64,000 bases of DNA, from NCBI GenBank assembly GCA_025403435.1, contig CM046332.1, forward strand, positions 4,847,596-4,911,595, read 5' to 3'. This DNA is from Artocarpus heterophyllus (Eukaryota; Streptophyta; Magnoliopsida; Rosales; Moraceae). The position numbers and the translations under genes are program-made. A model generated the notes under the pieces. That model saw only the letters and a list, made by a program, of their open reading frames with translations, did not search any database and had not been told where the DNA came from. This document shows, one piece after another, positions 11,098-22,858 of this stretch; the stretch's first letter is position 1; each line of letters opens with the position of its first letter.

Positions 11098-11417
11098 GTC
11101 CCGACCCCTAGGAAGGGATTTCTATCATGTACCAGATTGGATCTCTGAAAGGATAAGGCATTTTAGTATGATTTATGATTGCACACCCCTAGGTAGTGAT
11201 TATAAATCATGGATAAAATATTGAAACGATGGTTATACACTCAAGTTAATTTTATTATTAACCTCCCCTAGGACCTCTGTTAATAAAATTAATGGCTAAA
11301 GAAACAATTATTAATATATGCTGGATCATACGGGTCCTGGATGGCATATATTAATCAGGAGAGGATCTGTGTTCCTGATTGAATTTGGCATGACTCCCCT
11401 AGGAGCTTGTTGAATTC
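11098..11417 (+). other. Leader hairpin chain of element A with repeated CCCCTAGG loops
   Basis: CCCCTAGG occurs at 11105, 11186, 11265 and 11396. At 11186 it is the loop between ATGATTTAT (11168) and ATAAATCAT (11202). At 11265 it is the loop between TTAATTTTATTA... (11246) and GTTAATAAAATTAA (11279). At 11396 it lies between GAATT (11381) and AATTC (11413). Two more hairpins have other loops: TTAATATATGC/GCATATATTAA (11311 and 11344) and AATCAGGA/TCCTGATT (11353 and 11373). The whole set lies upstream of the gag start at 11570. Confidence 0.75.
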
Positions 11418-11569
11418 TAAGTTGGGAATTATCCTTGTAAGGTTGTGATATTTTCAAGGTTTTGACACATAAACACATTTGTATGATTTTACATGATTGT
11501 GTTAACTTACTAAACTATTATTATATGTTTGCTTAAGTTTGGTATATGATTCTTTATTGTAGATTGAAA

Positions 11570-12445
11570 ATGTCTAAAAACGCTTTATCATCGATACTTG
11601 ACAAAAACCAATTAACCGGTGAGAATTATAACGATTGGAAACGAAACCTAAATATCATCTTATCCTTTGAGAAACTGAAATATGTACTGACAACCCCTTG
11701 TCCTCCCGAGCCTATGGGAGACTCAAGTAATGAGCAATTCCAAGCATACAGTCGCTAGAAAGATGCTAATGATCAGGCCCGCTGCTATGTTATGGCCAGC
11801 ATGAACAACGTGCTGTAGGCTCAATATCAGGATTATGAGACTGCAAAGCAGATCTTGGATAATCTGGAGGATATGTTTGGAGGCCAGGCCATAACAAAGC
11901 AGCAAGGGGTGCTTCAGAAACTCTTAAACTGTAGACAAAGACTGGGAATATCTGGAAAGGAGCACATGATGTTGGTCATGGGTTACCTCGCTAAGGCTCA
12001 AACCAATAGAGCTGACATCGATGCTGAAACTCAGATGACTATGGTCTTTGAGACACTGTCTAAGGAATTTATTCTGTTTAGAGCTACTTTTAATTTAAGC
12101 AATAGACGGGATATGACCTTAACATAATTGATGAAACAGTTACAAGAGTTTGAACTGCTGATCAGGGAGTCTCCTGCTGGTGTTAAGGCCAACATGGTAA
12201 CTGCGTCTGGTTCCAATCCTAACTCAGGGAATGGAAAGAAGCAACGGGCCAAGAACAGGAAGTCTTCTATTCTTGCTGCTACCAAGAGCAAGAAGAGGAA
12301 GAAGAAGAACCCAAAGAAGCTTAAATTCTTCTTTTGTGGAAAGGTCGGGCATATCAAGAAGCATTGCAAGGACTTCCTTTCCAAAGGAGGTAGGTGTGAT
12401 CTTCTATATTTAGAAACTTGTTTGGTTGAGGAATCTAGTGACATC
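11570..12445 (+). pseudogene. Element A Gag (broken)
   Basis: Starts MSKNALSSILDKNQLTGEN, with the NYNDWKRNL motif of copia Gag. Stops occur near 11757 (after FQAYSR), near 11817 and at about 12126. The middle reads LEDMFGGQAITKQQGVLQ and GISGKEHMMLVMGYL. The nucleocapsid part is lysine-rich, followed by FFFCGKVGHIKKHC. The first zinc-knuckle Cys is Phe, so the CCHC finger is incomplete. It continues without a clear border into the protease. Confidence 0.9.
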
Positions 12446-13775
12446 TGGGGCATAGATTCTGGTGCAACTAATCATGTTTGTGTTTCTCTACAGGGGTTCA
12501 AAGAAACGAAAAGTCTGCTTCATGAGGACTTCACGCTTCGGATGGGTGATCGATCCTTGGTCTCAGCGGAAGCAGTGGGAGACGTCCATCTTTACTTTGA
12601 TAATTATAGGAATTTATTTTTGCAAGATTGTTTTTATGTTCCTAAATTTGAAAGGAATTTAATTTATGTATCTTGTTTATTTACAGACTCCTATGTGGTA
12701 TCTTTTAATGAAAAAGTGGTGATTCGTAAAAACAAATCTTTTATCTGTTTTGGATGGATGCAAAATAATCTATATTTTATCAAACCTAAGATGGACTTAT
12801 TGCTTAATGCTGAGATAAATGATAATGACTCAAAAAGACTTAAAACTTCTCACTCTAATAAGACTTATCTTTGGCATTTGCACCTTGGTCATATTAACCT
12901 GAATAGGATTCAAAGGTTGGTAAGGGATGGACCTTTAAGTCACTTAATGGTGGAATCCATACCTTAATGTGAATCTTGTTTGGAGGGTAAAATGACCAAA
13001 AGACCATATGGGTCTAAGGGCAATAGGGACGAAGGGGTTCTAGAACTTGTGCATAGTGATGTTTACGGACCGATGAATATCCGGGCACGAGGAGGGTATG
13101 AGTACTTCATCACTTTCATTGACGATTACTCAAGATATGGGTATGTGTACCTAATGCACCACAAAAATGAAACTTTTGACAAGTTCAGGGAGTTTCGAGC
13201 TAAAGTGGAAAAGCAATTGGGTAGACCCATAAAGGCACTTTGATCAGATAGAGGTGGGGAATACCTTTCTGATGAGTTCTTGGAACACTTGTTATAGAAT
13301 GGGATTTTATCCCATTTGACTGCACCGGGCACTCCGCAGCAGAATGGCATAGCGGAGAGAAGGAATAGGACTTTGTTGGGCATGATTAGGTCCATGATGA
13401 GTTATTCATCATTGCCTTTATCCTTTTGGGGATATGCACAACAAATTGCATGTTATCTTTTGAACAATGTGCCTTCAAAATCGGTCCCTAAAACTCCTCA
13501 CGAGTTGTGGACAAGTAGGAAGACATCCTTAAACCATATTTGCATGTGGGGATGTCCGGCTCATGTCCTGTTTAAGGATCCGAATAAGTTGGAAGCACGT
13601 TCGGAAGTTTGCGTGTTTGTAGGATATCCAAAAGGGACTAAAGGGGTTATTTTTATAACCCAAAGGAAAATAAAGTCGTGGTTTCAACTAATGCAACTTT
13701 CCTTGAGGAGAGTTACATGGACGACTTTAAGCCTCGAAGCAAAGTGGTGCTTGAGGAGTTAAGGGGTGATCCGTT
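12446..13775 (+). pseudogene. Element A protease and integrase (broken)
   Basis: The protease motif IWGIDSGATNHVC is at about 12447-12485. The pre-integrase zinc domain reads TYLWHLHLGHINLNRIQ then CESCLEGKMTKRPYG, with a stop between. The core has ELVHSDVYGPMN and FITFIDDYSRYGY, and then a TGA at 13241-13243 at the Arg of the usual LRSDRGGEY motif. Another stop follows the HLL motif near 13296, and TAPGTPQQNGIAERRNRT carries the Glu region. A frameshift near 13650 separates this from the C-terminal LEELRG segment. Integration would be disabled. Confidence 0.9.
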
Positions 13776-15522
13776 CACTCCTTAGGTTCCGAACGAAACC
13801 ATTCCAATCGGTGTAGAAAAACCAAACAAACTTGAACAACAACCTCAGGGGCTTTGGCGTAGTGGGAGGATCGGGCGTCAACCTGAGAGGTATATGTTCA
13901 ATGGGGAAGTCTTCTTGGCTTAACCGAATGAACATGACAGGGATCCTTATACTTGCGCAGAAGCTATAGAGGATGTTGATTCAAGACTCTGGACAGAGGC
14001 CATGAACATAGAGATGAAGTCTATAGAGACTAATCGGGTCTGGAAGCTTGTGGATCTTCCCAATGGGGTAAAACCCATAGGGTGTAAATGGATCTACAAG
14101 AGGAAAAGAGGAGTGGATGGAAAGGTTGAAACCTTTAAGGCTAGACTGGTAGCTAAGGATTATACGCAAAAGAAAGGAATCGATTATGAGGAAACCTTTT
14201 CGCCTGTAGCCATGCTTAAGTCCATCCGGATTCTCTCGTCCATAGCTGCCGCTCTTGACTACGAGATTTGATAGATGGATGTCAAGACAGCTTTTCTGAA
14301 TGGCGATCTTGATGATTCCATTTATATGGAACAACCAGACGGGTTTAAGGTCGTGGGACAAGAGGGTAAGGTTTGTAAGCTGCTAAAGTCAATTTATGGA
14401 CTTAAGCAAGCTTCTCATTCTTGGAACATAAGATTTGATCAAGTGATCAAGACTTATGGGTTCTCACAAAATGTGGATGAACCATGTTTTTACAAACACA
14501 TTAAGAATGGGAAGGTGGTTTTTCTACTGCTCTATGTAGATGACATTCTGCTAATTGGCAATAACGTTGGGGCGTTGTCATCAGTCAAATTATGGTTGAC
14601 CAAGCAGTTTGACATGAAGGACTTGGGTGAGGCTAATTTTGTTATCGGTATCCAGATCTTTCGGGATAGGAAGATCAAAATGATAGCTTTATCTCAGGCC
14701 AGCTACATAGACAAAATTCTCAGGAGGTTTGCAATGCAGGATTCCAAGTAAGTTGAGCAACCATCTAGGTCTGGAATTACTCTTTCTAAGAAAGACTCTC
14801 CAAAGTCTTATGAAGAAAGAGAATACATGAAGAAGGTGCCTTATGCTTCGGCAATGGGTAGTCTCATGTATGCCATGCTTTGCACACGAACGGATATTAG
14901 TTATGCGGTTGAGATTGTAAGTTGATTTTAGGTGGATCCAGGACCGAACCATTGGGTTGCGGTAAAGCATATTTTCAAGTACCTGAGAAGGACTCGAGGG
15001 TATATGCTTGTGTATTTGGGTGAGGACTTGACTCCTCTAGGATACACTGACTCAGATTTTCAATCCTTTCTGGATTCTAAGAAATTGACTTTAGGGTTTG
15101 TGTTTACTCTGGGCGGTGGTGCCATCAGTTGGAGAAGTGCAAAGCAAGATTGCACTTCAGATTCAACGATGGAGGCCGAGTGTGCGGTGGCTAGTGATGC
15201 TTCGAAAGAAGCAATGTGGATCCACAAGTTCCTTGGGGATCTTGATGTAGATCCTGGTATGGATAAAGCGGTATCACTGTACTATGATAATAGTGCGGCG
15301 GTAGCTAATGCTAAGGAACCAAGATTTCACACGAAGAGTAAGCATATTGATCGGAAGTATCATGTAATAAAGGACTTCGTTGAGGGAGGGCATGTCACGG
15401 TGTGCAAGATCGCGTTAGAGCACAATTTAGCTCATCCATTTACGAAGACACTTACTGGGAGAGTCTTCGAGAGGCATGTGGAAGCTATGGGGATGCGAAA
15501 TTTGCAGTATTTAGTCACTTAG
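13776..15522 (+). pseudogene. Element A reverse transcriptase and RNase H (broken)
   Basis: RT begins around VKPIGCKWIYKRKRGVDGK and runs to SPVAMLKSIRILSSIAAAL. At about 14269-14274 two adjacent stops (TGA TAG) replace what is WQ in element D, just before MDVKTAFLNGDL. The catalytic box LLYVDDILLIGN is intact. After a stop near 14750, RNase H shows GYTDSDFQSF, STMEAECAVA (Cys where Tyr is usual) and YYDNSAAVANA. The frame ends at 15522, 14 bp before the 3' LTR, the normal copia layout. Confidence 0.92.
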
Positions 15523-15536
15523 TGCAAGTGGGAGAT
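15523..15536 (+). promoter_or_regulatory. Element A polypurine tract
   Basis: GTGCAAGTGGGAGAT lies directly before the 3' LTR. This is the plus-strand primer site in copia elements. The same tract is found in D and E. Confidence 0.85.
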
Positions 15537-17528
15537 TGTTAGACATGTATGCCCTAAGCAGTAAAAATGTAATACGTTTTTGAGACATTTTTATCAATAA
15601 AGAATTTATTTATAAATATATACCAAATCTTGTCCTCTCTATGTTCATATTTGTTGAATGTATGTTAGCAAACAGTAGTCTGAGACTGTCAGTCTAAACC
15701 TTAAGAATTGGGCATATGATGGACTGAATATGCGGAAGACATGCTTCTTAAGGTGACGGTCTAAAACATATGATCCACAATCGAGGGAATAAAGTTGGGT
15801 GCTTTATTCATATAAAGATTGTTATGTTGTCTATATCCCTTTTGGGAGATGGTTTGTCTTGACCATCGGAGTTGGACTTCGTGAATAGAAACATTGGCAT
15901 GTTGTCATAGGTGACGATGTGTTGGATCGGGACATAAAGTGAATTGATTTGGATTAATAATTCTGTCTCGGCAAATCGATTCACTTTAGACAATCATTTG
16001 TATTGTATCTTAATCCTGAGATGAATAGTGGGCCCGTTGTCTTGACTTGTGTCTTTTGATGTGCCAAAGGGTGACACCTACATCTCAATAGTGGTATGTA
16101 TGCCGGTACGTTGGAGGCATGACTCTTGATAACATAGACTTGTTATTCATAGATATGGAATCCATAGCTCCTTTTTAGGAGTAATGATATCCTCTTATCT
16201 GCGTTGTCTTGTAATTGCAAAACTGGAGTGCTCAACCATTTGGATACAAAGGTGTAACCGAATCGTATACTATCTTTGCATAGTAAGTTTTTTAATGGTG
16301 AGACAATGGAACGTAAGATAAAAATAATCGGGAAGGTAAGACAGAACTTGTCCTTAAGCCGATTATGGATTATCATATGGGGATACAATACACTTTGATA
16401 TGTCATGGAGACTTAGCTATACGAGCTTCGTAATTCTATAAAGTTCGAGAGTGCAACTCCAAGCTTTTAGCGGAGTAGCGTTGAAGTTGATAATTATGAA
16501 ATGTATATCTGGGATATTGGGTTATATAATTATCATGAGCTTGAACTTTATAGGTCCATTTTGGTCCCCTTTGCTAGCTCACAAAATCCTGTAACGACAC
16601 GGCGTGCTTTTCCAATAATTGGTGACTTATATATGAATTATCAGATTGGTTTAAAATTTGAAAGAATTAAATAATTCATGTCTGTTTATCGGTTAAATTA
16701 ATTTTGTAATAAAATTAATTTAAGATAACTTGTTGAATTATTGGGATCAGATAATTCTTGTCTGTTTATCGGTTGATTTAATTTTGGATAAATTAGATCA
16801 GGATAAACTTGTAGAATTATTATGAATTGATTTATTTTCTTAGAGATTATCTTGATAAAGTTTGTTTTGATCAGATAACTTTTCTATTAGGTTATTTGAA
16901 TCAAAACTGAAACTTTATCCTATAGAATCTCAGTTAAAAAATAAAAGATTCGCGGAGAAATTTACACGGGAGTTCGGCATGCCGATGGGGCCTATTCGGT
17001 CTGCCGATCAGCGAGCGATAAGATTACACGTTTTCACGCGGATCTTATCATATATTGATGTAAACTTGATTTTATTTCAAGTTTTTGAGACCGAATCTGA
17101 TAAGGACTGACCCCAGGACCAATAGCTATATAAAGAGAGTGAGTCTTATGATTTACTTAGATCAATTGAGAGATTAAGAGCGATACTCTTCTAGTGAGCA
17201 TCTGAAAACTTCCTGAGCGCTTTTGTTCACAAATCACGAGCACTACCTTTGGGTTCTCTCTATTGGTTGGAAGGAGAGTCATTGGTGGAAGAGCTGTACG
17301 TGTGAGCCCACACTCACTCCAGTTGTGGAGAGAGAATAGTAAAGAAGACTAGTTGGTTGAGGCTTTTCTAAAATGTTACTTTTCTACACAGGTTGCAAAG
17401 GTTCTTCGGCACACAAAGGTTGGTAAGATCAATCTAATTTATACAAATAGCATGTCAAACTTGTGTTTTGAAAATTATTCTGATATATAAAATTTTTTAA
17501 AATTCCGATGCGCATTGTTTTTCCAACA
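15537..17528 (+). repeat. Element A 3' LTR
   Basis: About 1992 bp, TGTTAGACATG to TTTTTCCAACA. It matches the 5' LTR. Two palindrome units remain (16974 and 16996), against three in the 5' LTR. The TATA box is at 17127-17134. Confidence 0.95.
16974..17007. repeat. Palindrome units in element A 3' LTR
   Basis: TCGGCATGCCGA and TCGGTCTGCCGA are 22 bp apart. A third unit present in the 5' LTR has been lost. Confidence 0.85.
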
Positions 17529-17554
17529 TTTGGTTCATTAGGTGGTGCTGCCAT

Positions 17555-17707
17555 TTACAATTTTTGTCTTAATTAATATAATAATTCCATATAGAGTAAA
17601 AATGTTAACATTCTTATACTTAAAATTAAACTATCTTACTTGAGTAGTGGCAGAGGAGCATATGGCAATGTGCTGTGGGATGGCAGGATATCCGCTCTGA
17701 TACCAAC
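17555..17707 (-). promoter_or_regulatory. Element B leader and primer-binding site
   Basis: On the minus strand, TGGTATCAGAGC (17694-17705) lies two bases inside the LTR end (17708). It matches the usual complement of initiator tRNA-Met, which primes minus-strand DNA synthesis. A leader of about 140 bp separates it from the first gag-like ATG at 17554. Confidence 0.9.
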
Positions 17708-20510
17708 TGTCACAACCTGCCTTTTTACGGGTTGTGGTTTATGTTTCCTTTACTTACGTATCTATAAAAACTTAAAAATACTTTTTTTTATTTCAATAAA
17801 TATATTACACATACATATTGAAACTTCTTTTATAATTATATGTATAACTACACAAGCAACTTTCTCTTTAAAACATCACCTACATAGGATGTCCAAAAGT
17901 GGTTTTGTCTCACTTCACCATACGATATCATTTATACATCAAGATCCAAAATAACTTAAAATACATAGCAATGGAAACATATCTATGGCGGTATCCATAT
18001 TCTGGTCTACACATTGCTCATATTATTCTAACAACTCATCAGTATGTTCATTCTGACCTTCTAGTGGAAATTCTTACAGCATGAAATAACTAGGTGAGCT
18101 TATGCCAAACATAGCCCACATGAATCTTACACTAATATGCATGATCCATTTATGCTTTCTTATGAACATTCCTTATTTTTGTTATATCTTATCTTTCTTT
18201 AGGGCCCAAGTGTTCGTACCATATATGCACATAGGTCTTCGTAACACCGAGACCATAACATAACTTTAACTTTAAACTCCACTTTACTTCAGGAGTTGGT
18301 ACGACACTTTTCTTAGTGTTGTGTTTTATTTACCAGTCCAGTTATTTTGGTTATATACCATGCATGACAATATACGTACATACTATGTGTGAAACATTTA
18401 TACTTCTCAACTGTATAGCACATATAAGCATATTCACATAAATACGCTATACCCTTAAACCTACTCTTTCATACTGTAGGTGGGTTTGGAACTTACTTGT
18501 TTTTGCCGCTATTAAAACTGTCTTTAGGTTTTCCTTGTTACTCATTTAAGAACTTGTTTAGCCAATTATATCATTATTAGCCAAATCATCACTATTTAGC
18601 TATACGTCAATAAGGTATATTTTTTTATTACTATTTTAGAATACTTTTTTGACTACTTAAAGTTTAACCATCCTCTCGTTGTTCTCTATCTTATACGTTT
18701 CGGAGTTCGTACTGCTCATTTAATGAAAAATGACATTTTTGCCCTCAATGGGCCGCTTTGAATTCCTAGGCCTAATTTGACTAATTTAATGTGAAATGTC
18801 GCTTACTATCATGAAAACAAGCGTTCAGGGCATCGGGTTACTAGTTTACAATAAAAGCCTAAGTTAAATAAAACTTTAGAATTTTATCCCTCATTTGAAA
18901 ATTTTTGATGATTTTGCCCCTGGGATCAAAAATAATCTTTTTAAACCATTAGTCCCCATTTTTTAAGAGGATCAAATTTTCTCAAAGTACTGTACCCTAA
19001 TTCTTTTTGTAAAATGATGTTTTTGCCCTTAAAACAAAATTTTCCAACTTTAACAATTTTTTATAAAATTTATACCTCACGACTGAAGGCGATTTTTTAC
19101 GAACCGTCTGTCATTTCTAACAGTTTCGTCGAGATCTACAACTTTCATGTTTTAACTTTTTTGAAATTCTCACTACACAGGGGTTTTTTGGGCATTTTTC
19201 AAATCTACTGAGAAAAATTTTTTTCTTGCAATTTAGTCCTTGGGTCATTTTTGTAAAAATCCATTTTAAAACATCATTTTCACCCTTGTGAAGGTAGTTT
19301 CAACCTTTGCCTAAACTATTTTCATGCCCAATTACTATTTTTGCAAAACTAGCATCAATACAAAACCAACCTTTTTTTGCATAAACTAACACTTTTCACA
19401 TTTAACCTCTAATTTCAACAATATCAACATGCCATAAATCATATACCCATAGAATTATATCAAAATCTTGCTTGAATACCCACATGCTTTTTCAAATAAC
19501 AAGAATCAAAACAAAAACCACTAAACTTTAAGTTTAAAAAATTAAAACTTGCCCAAATGAAAAATTTGTGCTTTTAGCCTCTCCAATGGCTCCTTTGAAA
19601 CTTTTTTCCTAGGTATATTTTATACAAAAATAACTAGAATTTAATTTCCCCCTTAACCCAAGAAAACCTTAGGAGAACTTGAAAAAAAAAGTTTAGGTTT
19701 TTACCTCAAATTTGATAAAATCCTTTGAACTTTGCTTCTTGAACTCAATTGGGGTCAATTTTGCAAAGATTTAGGTTTGAGAAAATTTTTGAAAGGGAGC
19801 TTCAATGGCTGCCGTGGGTAAGGAAGAAGAAATGAGAAAAAAATTTGCTTCTTTCACATATGTTTCATGCTTATCTTACTTGGTGACTCACCAAAGGGTC
19901 AAGTGGGCTACTTAGGTGGCTTGGTGTGATTGGACCATCTTTCATGGTATGGTGGCCCAATAAAATTTCAATGGGTGTCCCTTTGGTGGGCCCCAAAAAT
20001 TTTACACAGTATAATTTTTCACCACATAGTATTTTTCTTATACTGCTGTGGTAAAATCTGAGTAAAAACATATTCTGAGACTGTAGGAAATATTTTACTT
20101 ACCTTTGGTTTATTTTTGGAGGCCAAACATAACATTTCTTATATCTACGTTTTCACTTAGCAGTATACTTGTATTGCATCGGCCCTCTTTACACTAGTTT
20201 AGGGTTTTGGTAGACTCTCTATCTTATTTATACCTTAATTACCCATCCATTTATATCATAATTCTATAATTAATTGTGATAAAAAATTCATTTTATGGAT
20301 ATTATTTATAAATTTCTGAGTATTTTGACTCACAAAATCTATATTTAGTAATATCCAACATCGTACCAAGTTTATTGTAAAATTTCCTGCTAATATTGTT
20401 TATTATATATTATCGTAATTTTTACAAAAATACAATTTATGAGGGTAAATTCATTAATTAAATCTAATTAAATATTAGATTTTATTAATGCATTTCCCTT
20501 GGCCATTACA
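17708..20510 (-). repeat. Element B 5' LTR (about 2.8 kb)
   Basis: The minus-strand LTR runs from TGTAATGGCC (20510) to ...TTGTGACA (17708). The inner edge is fixed by the adjacent PBS. The outer edge is set where Tat protease coding sequence begins at 20511. No partner LTR exists in the window, so length and outer edge rest on these neighbours. It is AT-rich, with no ORF I would defend. It ends GTGACA like G and H but is otherwise a different family and lacks the palindrome array. Confidence 0.75.
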
Positions 20511-20760
20511 GTGTGATTGTTGCTTCAGGTCTTATGCTATCCCCGGTGAACCTATACAATGGCCAGGAATTAGACATTATCTAGTCCAAAGAAATTCCTA
20601 TCTTACATATGCGATCCGTGTATATAATATCAACGAAGCTACCATTGTCCACCAAAATTTGGCACATAGAATAGTTTTTAATCATGGCCTCGACCACCAA
20701 GATGTCATTTTAAGGAAAATGGACCCCGTAGGCATCCACCTCTAAAAAGGTTGATGTTTC
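20511..20760 (-). pseudogene. Tat-like protease fragment
   Basis: The minus strand gives NDILVVEAMIKNYSM, then QILVDNGSFVDIIY (active-site box around 20638-20649), and later PLYRFTGDSIRPEATITL, where the fragment ends at element B's LTR. The LVDNGS box and the FTGDS motif are typical of Tat/Ogre aspartic proteases. Stops lie in between. The enzyme would process Gag-Pol. Confidence 0.75.
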
Positions 20761-21269
20761 TTCATACCTTGGTACCTTAACAAGCTTACTCATTGACACG
20801 TTCCAACACTTATTCTTTGAGCTATCTCGCTCTTCTTGGGTGTAGTAATTTCGAGACCTATGAGAACCACCACCAAGGTATGGTCCCCAGAAGATGGTAC
20901 AAATCACCCTTATGGGGGTGTTATCCTAATTTGGTTGTTGGAACGTTTCCCCTATCATTCTTTCTGCTCCTATCGGCCCATATTCTTGCAGTCAATCTTC
21001 CCTTATCAGCCTCTCTATCTCATCCTTCAAGCTAATACATTCACTGATGTAGTGCTTCACATCGCCATAAAACCTGTAATACTTAGCCTGATTACACTTG
21101 TTTAGGCTCGACTTCATTGGGAGAGGACGTTGGAGATAGGGCTGGTCACTAATTTTGTGGTAGATATCATCTATTGAGGCAGTGAGGCCGTGGTAGTTGT
21201 CGTACCATTGCTAAAGCCGACCAACACTGCCTTCTTGTTTCTACCACTTGGCATTATCTATGATAGCCA
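20761..21269 (-). other. Tat-like gag-protease linker, decayed
   Basis: No continuous frame is visible. Short pieces, such as SMSKLVKVPRYEETSTFLEV near 20730-20790, look like linker sequence before the protease. Otherwise nothing identifiable. Confidence 0.4.
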
Positions 21270-22110
21270 CTAGAATTGAAGGCATTGGCGAGGGTCATAG
21301 ATTGGTAACCTTGAGCCATCGTGCCCTAAATGGTTTGCCTTTTTCTTATCTCCATTGCTTAGTGTTTGAGTGCTATTACTACTGCTTCCTGTTGCCTTTT
21401 CGAAGATTAGACCTTTGACATCCTTCTGGTTGATGTAGCCATTAGCCTTCTGTAGGAATTCTTGGTATGTTTTGGTTCCATTGCGGTCGAGATCATCCTT
21501 GGAGGGGATGTTTGTCCGCATACTATTTAAGGCTCCTATAAGGGCAATGTCTTCCAAGATTCCTTTCATCGAGTCACTTCCGTAGTGAATCTTGAGAGTA
21601 ATCCTTCAAGGATTCATTTGGTCCCTAAGTAAGGAAGCTATGCTTCTCTTTAACTAGCGATAGGGATCCTACCCACACAAATTGGTTAAGTAACGCTCCC
21701 TTAAAGTCTTGGAAGTTGGTTATGCTTCTTGCCTTCAACATCTTAAACCACCTTCTTACGGGTCCCAAGAGACTCTGGCTAAAGGCCCCGCACATAATTT
21801 CTTATGAGACTCTATAGAGTTCCATGTATGATTCACAAATTTGAATATGGTCATAGGGTCTATGAGTCCTTTGTAAGGCATCATCTGTGGAGATCTAAAC
21901 TTCTACAAAAGAGGAGGTTCCATAATGGAAGGAGCAAACAGAGTTGTGTAAATTATTTCTTCCCCATGGTGAATGTCGAGCTTCTCTTCCAAAGTTCTAA
22001 CACAGCTCGCAAGTTACTTAATCTTGCCTATAGGGAGCCCCAGCCCTACTTGGATTTGTTGGTTTACTTGTTGAGCTATCATGTTGGGGTCGACCTTTGC
22101 GCTGTTTGAT
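21270..22110 (-). pseudogene. Tat-like Gag fragment
   Basis: Minus-strand pieces read KLCAGPLARVSWDP, then RRWFKMLKARSITNFQDF and GALLNQF. These match the Tat Gag pattern of a Cys-Arg-Ala-Phe-like stretch, a WF pair, then SI-x-x-F-x-D. Next comes NESLKDYSQ, then an open 99-codon stretch (21270-21569) with NGTKTYQEFLQKANGYINQ, the usual end of the capsid domain. Stops and frame changes divide it. It forms the particle shell in live elements. Confidence 0.7.
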
Positions 22111-22858
22111 GGTTGGTAAATAGTTTGTTAGTCGATCGCATTGGGGCATTTCCCATTTAGATAGCTCTCCTCACAGATAAGTGGTCCCTAAAATCTCTTT
22201 TCTAGAATTGGTCCCTTAGGTCGCACAAGGTCCTCACCAAGGCCGTATCTGGTCTAACGTCATGTCTGGGGGGGATGTGGAGATAGACCTATGTTTTGCC
22301 TTTACTGATCCTGCTTCTTAAAACTGAGCTTGATTTGTTCTCTTCCTTTGGTCTCGGCTACCCATATAGTTAGCCTTTCCTTGTTGGCCACCCTCAGTCT
22401 TGTCGGTTCTCTCATGGTTGTACTTACTTCTTAAAACTGAGCTTGCTCTACTCTCCTCCTTCATTCTAAGTTACCCATAGAGTTAGCCCTTCCTCATCTC
22501 ACCCTCTGTCTCGCCGATTCCCTCAGGGTTACCTTTTGGCTGACATTTTGGCCACCATCTTAGTTCCCTTGGTCTTCTAGGTCATCACATGAAGGGTTAC
22601 TACCTTGATCCTAAGGGCCATCTGGGTTGCCAAAATTTTTTCGAGTGGTCTACTCATTCTATCCACCTTTTGTCCTAACAAGGTGGTTTATGAAGGCTGT
22701 CTACCTCTTCTTGATCCTCCAATGCCACCTCTAACTAATTTATCAGCTCCCCAGGTGATAGAGTTGTTTGTGTTTGCTTTAGTACAATTAGTGCAAGTGG
22801 TCACCATGATGATGGTTGTTCATCTTCAAAAGATAAAAGCCCTCTTTCTAGCATCAAT
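22111..22858 (-). other. Tat-like leader / N-terminal gag region with decayed primer-binding site
   Basis: No reliable frame. Next to the LTR, the minus strand reads ATTGATGCTAGAAAGAGG, resembling a decayed TTGGCGCC-type primer-binding site of Tat/Athila elements. A two-copy tandem repeat lies at 22314-22535. Confidence 0.45.
22314..22535. repeat. Two-copy tandem repeat, about 113 bp period
   Basis: CTTCTTAAAACTGAGCTTG begins at 22314 and again at 22427. The following sequence (a TACCCATA box and an AGTTAGCC box, then a CACCCTC box) repeats in order with about 20-25% differences. Confidence 0.7.

Larger units (their letters stand above)
7902..17528 (+). mobile_element. Element A: full-length Ty1/copia element with about 2-kb LTRs, coding-defective
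   Basis: Structure: 5' LTR 7902-9915, PBS 9918-9929, long leader, gag, protease, integrase, RT, RNase H, polypurine tract, 3' LTR 15537-17528. The domain order (integrase before RT) identifies Ty1/copia. Long LTRs and protein style suggest the Tork/Angela group, tentatively. It is inserted in the first gag-like ORF of element B. The flanking pentamers are TTGGG and TTTGG, which may be one target duplication with a substitution. Multiple stops show it is not autonomous. Both LTRs are retained, but the 3' LTR has lost one palindrome unit. Confidence 0.95.
2248..20510 (-). mobile_element. Element B: Tekay/Del-like Ty3/gypsy chromovirus, interrupted by copia A and lacking its 3' end
   Basis: Reading the minus strand from the right, the order is a 5' LTR (17708-20510), a PBS, a short leader, a first gag-like ORF split by copia A (7902-17528), a second canonical gag, protease, RT, RNase H and integrase. 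The sequence stops at 2248 inside the integrase C-terminus (motif near NLSYS), just before the expected chromodomain. The 3' LTR is therefore missing. The right LTR edge abuts a Tat protease sequence. The expected 5-bp target copy there is GTGTG (20511-20515), but its partner is lost. The Tekay/Del assignment comes from gag, RT and integrase motifs and the long LTR, and is tentative below superfamily. Confidence 0.85.

Noticed and set aside
17694..17705. tRNA-like sequence at primer-binding sites
   Set aside because: Only the 12-base complement of the tRNA 3' end is present. No cloverleaf surrounds it here or at 9918, 30102, 37779 or 55016.
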